NCBI GenBank assembly: GCA_910577735.1
Contig: CAJTOO010000001.1
Span: forward strand, 65,782-129,781
DNA: 64,000 nucleotides
Origin: an uncultured Lachnospiraceae bacterium
Lineage (GTDB): Bacteria; Bacillota; Clostridia; Lachnospirales; Lachnospiraceae
Direction: 5' to 3'
This document shows positions 8,817 to 15,178 of this stretch, in pieces; position 1 is the stretch's first letter; each line of letters opens with the position of its first letter. The notes beneath the pieces are model-generated. The model was given only the letters and a program-made list of their open reading frames with translations. It did not search any database and was not told where the DNA came from. The position numbers and the translations under genes are program-made.

Positions 8817-9859
8817 TGCTTCACACTTTCCCGCTCTATCAGCTCCACTTGCAGCACTCTGTCTACTCTCTCCATTCTTGGATTTTCAATATTTTCAATC
8901 AATAATTCCACGGCAAGTTCTCCCTTCCTCGAAATAGGCTGCCTGACCGTAGTAAGCCCAGGCGTGGTATATTCTGTCTCTGCCAGACCGTCAAACCCGA
9001 TAACTGAAATTTCCTCCGGCACAGAGATCCCCAGCCGATAGAAACCACTTAACAGACCAATGGCCAGAATATCCGCTGTGGCCACCACAGCCGTGATTCC
9101 CAGCCTTGACTGCCCAATCCGGCCGGCAATCCTGACGCCGCTCTCATAAGCCACCACATCCTCAAACACCAGTGCTTCCTCATAGTCTATGCCATGCTTC
9201 TCAAGCGCCCGTCTGTATCCGAGTAACCGTTTCTGCATGACGCCATCCTCCTTGATGCTGCCGGAAGCAAAGGCCACCCGCCTGTGTCCCCTGCGGATCA
9301 CATAGTCTGTTTCCATAAAGCAGGCATACTCGTCATCAATGCGGATGGCATGAAACCAGTCATTCTTACAATAGCTGTCCACCAGCACCACCGGAACTTC
9401 CAGTTCCTTCAGCTGCGCCCAAAACCTGCTCTCATAAGTGCCTACGATGATAACGCCCGCCAGATTTCTCTCCTGGATCAGGTTCAGATAATCCTGCGTC
9501 ATGTCCGTTGCAGAGATCAACACATGATAACCCCGCCGCCTGGTGGCAAACTCTATGCTTCCCAGAAGCTGACTGTAAAATGTGTTATGGAACATCAGCT
9601 TAGCGCCCGGCTCTGTCTGTGGAATCACAATACCGATCAGCCTCGTATCCTTCCCTGACAGCCCTCTGGCATTCATATCCGGAACAAAACCAGTCTCTTC
9701 AATCACCTTAAGTACACGCTGCCTGGTCTCCTCAGAAATTTTCTTTTTGCCGCTCAGTACATAAGATACCGTGGCGTTGGATACCCCCGCAAGGGCCGCC
9801 ACATCTCTTATCGTATATCTTTCTTTCATCGTATTTTTACTCTTACTTTCCCATACCAT
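8792..9859 (-). CDS. LacI-family transcriptional repressor
   Basis: A 355-residue regulator: helix-turn-helix at residues 12-60 (YTIRDVAALAGVSNATVSYV), hinge, and a periplasmic-binding-like effector domain to the C-terminus. The start at 9859 has AGGGA five bases upstream; an ATG at 9829 (MKERYTIRD) is an alternative with a poorer site. It is the first gene of a unit with the YicI-like GH31 and sits under a strong promoter whose start region holds an operator, so it is probably autoregulated. The second operator precedes the binding-protein gene. Its inducer is presumably a glucoside imported by this locus. Confidence 0.94.
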   Translation of the reverse strand: MVWESKSKNTMKERYTIRDVAALAGVSNATVSYVLSGKKKISEETRQRVLKVIEETGFVPDMNARGLSGKDTRLIGIVIPQTEPGAKLMFHNTFYSQLLGSIEFATRRRGYHVLISATDMTQDYLNLIQERNLAGVIIVGTYESRFWAQLKELEVPVVLVDSYCKNDWFHAIRIDDEYACFMETDYVIRRGHRRVAFASGSIKEDGVMQKRLLGYRRALEKHGIDYEEALVFEDVVAYESGVRIAGRIGQSRLGITAVVATADILAIGLLSGFYRLGISVPEEISVIGFDGLAETEYTTPGLTTVRQPISRKGELAVELLIENIENPRMERVDRVLQVELIERESVKQAADEGSS

Positions 9860-9897
9860 ACCAATCCCTGAACCAGAAAAACCTTTTGTTTCCGGTT

Positions 9898-9944
9898 GGT
9901 TAACCGTTTCAATTAAATTATACCGCCTGTAAGAATATTGTCAA
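9898..9944 (-). promoter_or_regulatory. lacI promoter with overlapping operator, copy 2
   Basis: On the minus strand, TTGACA (9939-9944) and TATAAT (9917-9922) are separated by 16 bases, both perfect matches to sigma-A consensus. The operator TTGAAACGGTTAACC (minus strand) occupies 9898-9912, across the expected start site, a standard geometry for autorepression. Confidence 0.82.
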
Positions 9945-9950
9945 TAGTAC

Positions 9951-9970
9951 AGTTTACATTTTGGTAAACT
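9951..9970. repeat. Inverted repeat AGTTTAC-N6-GTAAACT upstream of the lacI promoter
   Basis: Two perfect 7-base arms with a 6-base spacer lie 7 bases upstream of the -35 box. The sequence differs from the LacI operator, so it may be the site of another regulator. It has too few flanking Ts to be a terminator. Confidence 0.45.
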
Positions 9971-10007
9971 ACAATAATTTTGGGGATTGGTTTTTGTCAA
10001 AAATCAC

Positions 10008-10040
10008 AAAAACCCCGGTGAATCATCCTCACCGGGGTTT
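10008..10040 (-). terminator. Terminator of the first tRNA-Gln gene
   Basis: On the minus strand a stem of AACCCCGGTGA and TCACCGGGGTT encloses a short loop and is followed by a T-rich run. It starts 5 bases after the tRNA 3' end. Confidence 0.9.
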
Positions 10041-10045
10041 CCAAG

Positions 10046-10117
10046 CTGGGCTACAAGGATTCGAACCTTGAAATGACGGAGTCAGAGTCCGTTGCCTTAC
10101 CGTTTGGCGATAGCCCA
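10046..10117 (-). tRNA. tRNA-Gln (anticodon CTG), copy 1
   Basis: Folds as a complete 72-base cloverleaf: acceptor arms TGGGCTA/TAGCCCA, D stem GCC/GGC, anticodon stem ACGGA/TCCGT around CTCTGAC (anticodon CTG), T stem CAAGG/CCTTG around TTCGAAT, and discriminator G. CCA is not encoded. It reads CAG codons. It is identical over its full length to the gene at 12693-12764, in the same orientation. Confidence 0.97.
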
Positions 10118-10169
10118 ATTTTGCGGGTTTGCCGATATGTGCAATCTGCGATTGACCTATGCATGTATT

Positions 10170-10197
10170 ATTTTACAGTCTGTTGGGGATTTGTCAA
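10170..10197 (-). promoter_or_regulatory. Promoter of tRNA-Gln copy 1
   Basis: TTGACA at 10192-10197 and TAAAAT at 10170-10175 with a 16-base spacer on the minus strand. Transcription would begin about 45 bases before the mature tRNA. The -35 box lies 20 bases beyond the toxin stop codon. Confidence 0.7.
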
Positions 10198-10217
10198 CCG
10201 AATAATGGCAAAATCAT

Positions 10218-10601
10218 TCACTCCATCTTTTCTTCCCGTTTTATTGCGTTCATTAGCTTGCGATCATAGCTATAAATGGTAATGCCGCGAAGCTGATGAT
10301 AAGCAAGCAAAACATTATCAACAAAATCAAGATGATTTTCCTCAAATAGCTGTAAAGATTTAATCGCAATTTCCGAATTGGAGCATACAATGTTTTTGGC
10401 TTTTAAGAAACGTTGTATCGCATCGCTGACATCAACACGAGAAACATCATACACTTTAGTCAACACATAAACTACTTCCGCAATTACTTCCATAGAATAG
10501 ATTATTTTCTGTGTTGCCCGTATTTCCTGCAATTCCTTGATTTTTTGCTCATCATCACCTATGATACAACGTATCATAGTATTTGCATCAGCCATTACCA
10601 T
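10218..10601 (-). CDS. PIN-domain toxin (VapC-like ribonuclease)
   Basis: A 127-residue PIN-domain protein. Acidic metal-binding residues appear in order: Asp in ADANTMIR near the N-terminus, Glu in MEVIAEVVYVL, Asp in LDFVDNVLLAY, and Asp in YSYDRKL near the C-terminus. PIN toxins are magnesium-dependent RNases that cut tRNA, rRNA or mRNA and are held inactive by the product of the gene ahead of them. Its start overlaps the upstream small gene by 14 bases, as is common in type II toxin-antitoxin operons. It lies between two identical tRNA-Gln genes, which makes tRNA a tempting target, but nothing in the sequence shows specificity. Confidence 0.85.
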   Translation of the reverse strand: MVMADANTMIRCIIGDDEQKIKELQEIRATQKIIYSMEVIAEVVYVLTKVYDVSRVDVSDAIQRFLKAKNIVCSNSEIAIKSLQLFEENHLDFVDNVLLAYHQLRGITIYSYDRKLMNAIKREEKME

Positions 10602-10806
10602 GTTTCTCTACCATAGCACGCTCAAATGCCCCTTCTTCTAACTTTCTTTTTTCAGAATCTGCATATTTCGACAATATGCCAACAGGAAGATCACCCAAGA
10701 CATCTTCATCATCTATAAATGTTACAATCACTTTTTGTTTTGTCTTTGGTGCCGGCTCCATCAGCTGTACTGTGTTGCCATCATAATAGCCTGTAACCTC
10801 TCTCAT
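10588..10806 (-). CDS. Antitoxin partner of the PIN toxin (DUF104-like)
   Basis: A 72-residue protein with a perfect AGGAGGT site before its ATG. The first 30 residues (strand-rich, with GYYDGNTVQLMEP and KQKVIVTF) resemble the small DUF104/AF2212-type antitoxins that precede PIN toxins. The charged, helical C-terminal half would be the toxin-binding part. No helix-turn-helix or ribbon-helix-helix is recognised, so autoregulation is uncertain. The 14-base overlap with the PIN gene supports the pairing. Confidence 0.78.
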   Translation of the reverse strand: MREVTGYYDGNTVQLMEPAPKTKQKVIVTFIDDEDVLGDLPVGILSKYADSEKRKLEEGAFERAMVEKHGNG

Positions 10807-10845
10807 GCTATACCTCCTTCATATCTCATCACCATTCTGTTTTAT

Positions 10846-10874
10846 ATTATACACAGTTTTTACGACAAATACAA
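10846..10874 (-). promoter_or_regulatory. Toxin-antitoxin promoter
   Basis: TTGTAT (10869-10874), a 17-base spacer and TATAAT (10846-10851) on the minus strand, about 40 bases upstream of the antitoxin ATG. Confidence 0.65.
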
Positions 10875-10895
10875 TAAAATGACTCACTATACTGT

Positions 10896-11165
10896 CTACT
10901 GCTCAGAAGTGCCCTGCCACAATTTACTGCTAACGGATGACACGCTCCCATAGTCATAAGAATCCATACGCACAGTCCCTCCCTCTTCTTTCATCGGCGC
11001 AGGCACCATGACAACTTACTTAGCCTCACCGTCCTCCATGATCTTTTTACGCACCGCAATATAATATTGCTCGGTTGTGGATTCCAGACCGCCTATATAA
11101 GCCGCAATTTCCTTTACCCTAGCGCCATTCTCATACCAATCGTTAAAAAACCGTCCTGCATATTG
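10896..11165 (-). pseudogene. Unrecognised gene fragment cut by the IS256 remnant
   Basis: Minus-strand open frames here end in short, gene-like reading: one from about 11165 to the stop at 11016 (contains ARVKEIAAYIGGLESTTEQ) and a 37-codon frame from ATG 11009 to 10896. The first runs upstream into DNA that codes for IS256 transposase on the other strand, so its 5' end has been lost at the junction near 11165. I do not recognise the product. It is listed because the reading is coherent up to the junction and its C-terminus is intact. Confidence 0.35.
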
Positions 11166-11168
11166 GCA

Positions 11169-11663
11169 AGCTCCATTTTTAAGGATGTAACTGTCCAGAG
11201 GTGCATCGTGCACCTGATCCGTAAAACTGTCAGATACATACCCTCCAAAGACTACAAGGCATTTACCGCCCAGTTAAAGAAGGTGTATGGTGCAGCCAGC
11301 TTGAAAGCGGCAGAGGCTGTGTTTGAACGGTCCAGGCAGGCATGGAATCAGTATCCGGGTGCAGTAGATGTATGGGGCCGCAACTGGACGCATGTGGAAC
11401 AGCTGTATGATTACGGGAGTGCCGTACGGAAGGTAATGTATACCACGAATGCAATAGAGTCAGTCAATTCCAGTTTCAGGAAGGTGACCAAGAAAGGCTC
11501 TTTCCCCAGTGAGGATGCTGTCCTGAAAGCCTTATATCTTAGGATAACAGAATCATACAAGAAATGGAACGGGCGCCCGGTATCAAACTGGGCACTGGTC
11601 AGGAACCAGCTTTCGATGGATGATAAGATCCAAAAGCGCATACTGAAATACGAAGATTTTTAA
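11169..11663 (+). pseudogene. Truncated IS256-family transposase (C-terminal part)
   Basis: About 164 codons match the C-terminal region of mutator-type (IS256) transposases: VQRCIVHLIRKTVRYIPSKD, then AQLKKVYGA, and TTNAIESVNSSFRKVT. The complete enzymes are about 400 residues, with a DDE active site, and the N-terminal aspartates are absent here. The frame continues upstream to an ATG at 11067, but that part is the antisense of another fragment and is not transposase. The copy cannot be active. Confidence 0.88.
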
Positions 11664-11679
11664 GAAGAGAGGAAATTCA

Positions 11680-11922
11680 ATGAGCAAACGGAAAACACGC
11701 GGATATGAAATGGATGATGAATTTATCGCCCAGATCGATTTTCTGAGGTATAACCATGATAATGCCCTACAGACCATTGCGTAGCAAAAACAGGATATCC
11801 AGAAGCTGCTTTCATTGTTGATCGAACGGGATATCCCAATTCCAAGTAATATCATTGACCGCAACATAAAGCGTGCCACAGAGACAGACAATGATGAGGC
11901 GGAAGAACTTCCTTTTAATTGA
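11680..11922 (+). pseudogene. Small accessory frame of the IS256 element, interrupted by a stop
   Basis: An ATG at 11680 with AGAGAGG upstream opens an 80-codon frame (begins MSKRKTRGYEMDDEF, ends EAEELPFN) that is interrupted at codon 35 by an in-frame TAG at 11782-11784. Reading continues sensibly beyond it to TGA at 11920-11922. It lies 16 bases after the transposase stop and before the element's terminator, so it belongs to the element. The function is unknown; a short charged protein co-encoded with transposase could regulate transposition. Confidence 0.55.
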
Positions 11923-11935
11923 CATTTTCATGGAA

Positions 11936-11962
11936 AAAGTGGTCGGGGTATCCGACCACTTT
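11936..11962 (+). terminator. Terminator inside the IS256 remnant
   Basis: Perfect 11-base arms AAAGTGGTCGG and CCGACCACTTT around a 5-base loop, preceded by As and followed by TTAAAT. It closes the transposase unit near the element's right end. Confidence 0.7.
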
Positions 11963-11996
11963 AAATCGCAAAAAATTTACACACTTTACTTGACAA

Positions 11997-12650
11997 ACCC
12001 TCCGTTACTCATCTAACATGACAATCTTTCAATCTATATTCCAAAATCTTTCTTGCCTTTTTAGTTTCTCAAATCTTTTAAACCAAACTTTTTTATATCT
12101 CTCACCAAACTTCCGGCCAGAGCATTGTCGTTTTTATAGTTGCCACAATCATAATATAATATGAGAACTATCCAGAAATATATTTGTGTCTTTAATTATA
12201 TTGTCAATTTGATACAACGAGCAATCTGTTCCATAACATCGTGCATCATTACAAATATTCCACTGGATTAATAGATTCCCTTTTATTCCTACAAAACCCT
12301 GAATATTTTTATATTAATCATATTGCAATATTCCAAATTTATAATTAGCCCAGATTATTCACGGCACAGCTGTGAATAATCTGGGCTAATTCTCTTCTCC
12401 CCTACACATATTATACACAGCCTTCTCACTAAATACAATAAAGACGCATCTACTTAATGCCCGCCAAATAAGGCACATAACCCAATTTCACATTGACCTA
12501 TAAATTGACCTATCCATTCGAAAAATCCCTCAAATTCCAGAACTTTTCAGGAAATCAATTCTAACACCAAAATCTACACCCGTCCCCATTCCCCTCACCA
12601 CTCTCCTCCAATTTCCGCTAAAACCCCGCATAAACACTACATTTCCGGAC
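11997..12650. other. A/T-rich decayed stretch without an intact gene
   Basis: No complete coding region is visible in these 650 bases. On the minus strand from about 12300 to 12061 there is interrupted coding-like reading, for example QWNICNDARCYGTDC and, in another frame, YKNDNALAGSLVRDIKKFG followed by a stop at 12061. This looks like a degraded gene that I cannot identify. The stretch also holds the long inverted repeat at 12343-12391. It resembles a scar left by mobile DNA. Confidence 0.4.
12343..12391. repeat. Perfect 20-base inverted repeat
   Basis: Arms at 12343-12362 and 12372-12391 are exact reverse complements (AATTAGCCCAGATTATTCAC) around a 9-base loop. It could be a bidirectional terminator or the remains of a small palindromic mobile element. 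The TCTCTTCTCC after it is a poor T tract. Confidence 0.75.
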
Positions 12651-12651
12651 A

Positions 12652-12686
12652 ACAAAAAACCCCGATGCATCATTCACATCGAGGTT
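12652..12686 (-). terminator. Terminator of the second tRNA-Gln gene
   Basis: On the minus strand, AACCTCGATG and CATCGGGGTT pair with one G-T wobble and are followed by TTTTTG. It begins 6 bases beyond the tRNA 3' end. Confidence 0.88.
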
Positions 12687-12692
12687 AATTAG

Positions 12693-12764
12693 CTGGGCTA
12701 CAAGGATTCGAACCTTGAAATGACGGAGTCAGAGTCCGTTGCCTTACCGTTTGGCGATAGCCCA
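12693..12764 (-). tRNA. tRNA-Gln (anticodon CTG), copy 2
   Basis: Identical in all 72 bases to the gene at 10046-10117, with the same cloverleaf and CTG anticodon; CCA is not encoded. It lies about 100 bases downstream of the glutamine synthetase gene on the same strand, with its own promoter in the gap. Confidence 0.97.
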
Positions 12765-12777
12765 TCAACAATTAACG

Positions 12778-12806
12778 ATTATAAAGGAAAAGAGCCCGTT
12801 TGGCAA
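12778..12806 (-). promoter_or_regulatory. Promoter of tRNA-Gln copy 2, overlapping the glnN terminator hairpin
   Basis: TTGCCA (12801-12806), 17 bases, TATAAT (12778-12783) on the minus strand, placing the start just ahead of the tRNA. The -35 and spacer lie within a hairpin (GGAAAAGGGC paired with GCTCTTTTCC) that follows the glnN stop, so the two genes share this 100-base gap tightly. Confidence 0.7.
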
Positions 12807-12865
12807 GCCCTTTTCCCAAATTTTTTTAAATTTTTTTAAATTTTTTTAACCGCTTCTAATAATCC

Positions 12866-14977
12866 TTAAATTTCAAACATTAATTCTCCGTAAGTTGGAA
12901 TCGGCCAGAATTCTTTGTCCACGATCATCTCCAGTTCATCTGCCGGTCTGCGCAGTTCTTCCATGATGACTTTTACCGTATCTTTATAGAAAAATGCCTG
13001 TGCCTTGACGTCTTCCATCGCAGAGGCTTCTTTCTCTGCTTTCTCCAGTTTTCTTAAAGCTGTCTGCATGGCGGTCAGTTTCTCACCTACCTCCATCAGC
13101 AGTTCATCCTGGGTAGCTGCGTCTGCCCCTGCCATCTTCACGGCATTTACCGTATCTGCCAAAGCCTTTGTGTATCGAATCACTGCCGGAACAATCTGCT
13201 TGCCGGCCATGTCAATCATCGTAAGAGCCTCAATATTGATGGTCTTCGCATAGGTTTCGTAGATAATCTCCTCACGGGACTCCAATTCCACCTTGGTAAA
13301 GATACCGAATTTTTCAAACAGCTTCACGGCCTTATCCGTAGTGATGGTAGCCGCTGCCTCAATCATGGATTTGATATCCGGAAGTCCTCTTCTATGGGCC
13401 TCTTCTACCCACTCATCAGAATAACCGTTGCCATTGAAGATGATCCTCTGGTGTTTGGTCATATATTCCTTGATCAAGTCATGGATTGCCAGTTCCTTAT
13501 CCTCTGCCTTTTCCAGAATGTCCGCCGCCTCGCAGAAAGCCTCCGCCACGATTGCATTGAGCATGGTATTGGGGCTTGCGATGGAATCCGCAGAACCTAC
13601 CATACGGAACTCAAACTTATTACCTGTAAAGGCAAAAGGGGATGTCCTGTTACGGTCTGTGGCATCTTTCTGGAAATCAGGAAGGGTCTTAACGCCTGTC
13701 AGAAGAATACCGCCCTCTTTCACAGAGGTAGCCTCGCCTGTCTCGATCAACTGTCTCACCACGTCTTCTAACTGCTCACCTAAGAAGATGGAAATGATTG
13801 CCGGCGGTGCCTCATTTGCCCCTAATCTATGGTCATTGCCCACATCAGCTGCAGACTGTCTGAGAAGGTCCGCATGGATATCCACTGCCTTCATGATACA
13901 TGCCAGCACCAAAAGGAACTGCACATTCTCATTGGGCGTATCGCCGGGATCTAAGAGGTTCACCCCATTGTCCGTGGTGATGGACCAGTTATTGTGCTTA
14001 CCGGAACCGTTCACGCCGGCGTAAGGTTTCTCATGAAGCAGGCATCTCATATTATGGTGCACCGCAACCCGCTTCATGGTCTCCATGACAATCTGGTTGT
14101 GGTCTACCGCAATATTTGCCGTCTCATAGATAGGCGCCAGTTCATGCTGTGCGGGCGCCACCTCATTGTGCTGCGTCTTAGCAGTCACGCCCAGCTTCCA
14201 GAGTTCTTCATTTAAATCTTTCATATAAGCGCCCACACGTTCTCTGATGACACCGAAATAATGATCCTCCATCTCCTGTCCCTTTGGCGCCGGTGCGCCG
14301 AATAAGGTACGGCCCGCAAACATCAGATCGGTTCGCTTCATATATAAATCTTTATCTACCAGGAAATATTCCTGCTCCGGTCCCACCGATGCAACCACCT
14401 TAGTGGCGCCTGTATTGCCAAACAAGCGCACGATACGCAGAGCCTGGTCACTGAGCGCTTCCATGGAACGAAGAAGCGGTGTCTTCTTATCCAAGGCCTC
14501 ACCCGTATAAGAGCAGAATGCCGTAGGAATACAGAGTATCTTACCGCATCCTGAATCCTTAATGAACGCAGGGGATGTGATATCCCATGCCGTATAGCCT
14601 CTTGCCTCGAAAGTCGCCCGCAGTCCGCCTGAAGGGAAGGAGGAAGCGTCCGGCTCTCCCTTGATCAGCTCTTTCCCGGAGAAATCTGTCATCATCTTGC
14701 CAGTCTCATCGGGATGTGCCACGAAGGCATCATGTTTCTCTGCCGTGATTCCGGTCAATGGCTGAAACCAATGGGTATAGTGTGTAGCTCCCTTTTCCAC
14801 CGCCCAATCTTTCATAGCCTTAGCGACCACATTTGCTGTATCCATAGACAGTTCGCCGCCGCGGTTCATCACATTCACAACCTCTTTGTACACATTCTTT
14901 GGCAGACGTTCTTTCATCTTACCAAGTGTAAATACATCCTGACCGAAAATCTCTTCCACGTTAAATGTTCCGCTCAT
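12866..14977 (-). CDS. glnN: Type III glutamine synthetase
   Basis: About 703 residues from the ATG at 14977, which has GAGGAGGAG just upstream; the frame stays open 41 codons further but that part is leader. The length and the N-terminal FNVEEIFGQDVFTLGKMKERLP are typical of GSIII, distinct from the 440-470 residue GSI. Recognisable blocks include a glutamate-rich PEQEYFLVD near the middle, the AGVNGSGKHNNWS segment and NRTSPFAFTGNKFEFRMVGS. It makes glutamine from glutamate, ammonia and ATP in the cytoplasm. The 5' leader holds a possible attenuator, and a tRNA-Gln gene follows on the same strand. Confidence 0.96.
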   Translation of the reverse strand: MSGTFNVEEIFGQDVFTLGKMKERLPKNVYKEVVNVMNRGGELSMDTANVVAKAMKDWAVEKGATHYTHWFQPLTGITAEKHDAFVAHPDETGKMMTDFSGKELIKGEPDASSFPSGGLRATFEARGYTAWDITSPAFIKDSGCGKILCIPTAFCSYTGEALDKKTPLLRSMEALSDQALRIVRLFGNTGATKVVASVGPEQEYFLVDKDLYMKRTDLMFAGRTLFGAPAPKGQEMEDHYFGVIRERVGAYMKDLNEELWKLGVTAKTQHNEVAPAQHELAPIYETANIAVDHNQIVMETMKRVAVHHNMRCLLHEKPYAGVNGSGKHNNWSITTDNGVNLLDPGDTPNENVQFLLVLACIMKAVDIHADLLRQSAADVGNDHRLGANEAPPAIISIFLGEQLEDVVRQLIETGEATSVKEGGILLTGVKTLPDFQKDATDRNRTSPFAFTGNKFEFRMVGSADSIASPNTMLNAIVAEAFCEAADILEKAEDKELAIHDLIKEYMTKHQRIIFNGNGYSDEWVEEAHRRGLPDIKSMIEAAATITTDKAVKLFEKFGIFTKVELESREEIIYETYAKTINIEALTMIDMAGKQIVPAVIRYTKALADTVNAVKMAGADAATQDELLMEVGEKLTAMQTALRKLEKAEKEASAMEDVKAQAFFYKDTVKVIMEELRRPADELEMIVDKEFWPIPTYGELMFEI

Positions 14978-14992
14978 TTTTCTCCTCCTCAT

Positions 14993-15036
14993 AAAAAAAT
15001 GTTCCAAAAATAAATCTTTTTGGAACATCATTGTTC
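14993..15036 (-). promoter_or_regulatory. Possible transcription attenuator in the glnN leader
   Basis: On the minus strand, 12-base arms (15017-15028 and 14999-15010; ATGTTCCAAAAA paired with TTTTTGGAACAT) form a hairpin followed by a T run reaching 14993, directly ahead of the GAGGAGGAG ribosome site. An alternative hairpin, GAACA-ATGA-TGTTC at 15023-15036, uses part of the first arm, so the two exclude each other. This is the layout of a terminator/antiterminator switch. The stem is mostly A-T, so it may instead act on translation or be only a weak pause. Confidence 0.5.
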
Positions 15037-15064
15037 TGGATACCTGTATACAACCTTTTCTATA

Positions 15065-15093
15065 AAGATACTCTAAAATATTTTTATTTGCAA
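15065..15093 (-). promoter_or_regulatory. Likely glnN promoter
   Basis: TTGCAA (15088-15093), 17 bases, TATCTT (15065-15070) on the minus strand. It would give a leader of about 80 bases containing the two alternative hairpins. The matches are moderate. Confidence 0.5.
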
Positions 15094-15178
15094 TACCCAA
15101 TTTGTATTTTCGTCTTTTTTATACAAAAATAAATATCTTTCCTACATCCATTGTCTATATTATACAATTTCATGCTTG

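Larger units (their letters stand above)
11165..11996 (+). mobile_element. IS256-family insertion sequence remnant (right part)
   Basis: The segment holds the C-terminal part of an IS256-type transposase, a small following frame, a terminator hairpin at 11936-11962, and an A/T-rich end (AATTTACACACTTTACTTGAC) of the kind that closes IS256-family elements. The left end and roughly the first 60% of the transposase are missing; the break is near 11165. The right boundary is estimated from the look of the terminal sequence. Confidence 0.7.

Noticed and set aside
11067..11168. N-terminal extension of the transposase frame
   Set aside because: It is antisense to another gene fragment and does not match IS256 transposases; homology begins only near 11169.
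10046..12764. tRNA pair as att sites of an integrative element
   Set aside because: No integrase or conjugation gene is present between them, so this is kept only as a suggestion.
14978..15100. Longer glnN start at 15100
   Set aside because: The added 41 codons lie in the A/T-rich leader with hairpins, and the ATG at 14977 has the proper ribosome site and family N-terminus.
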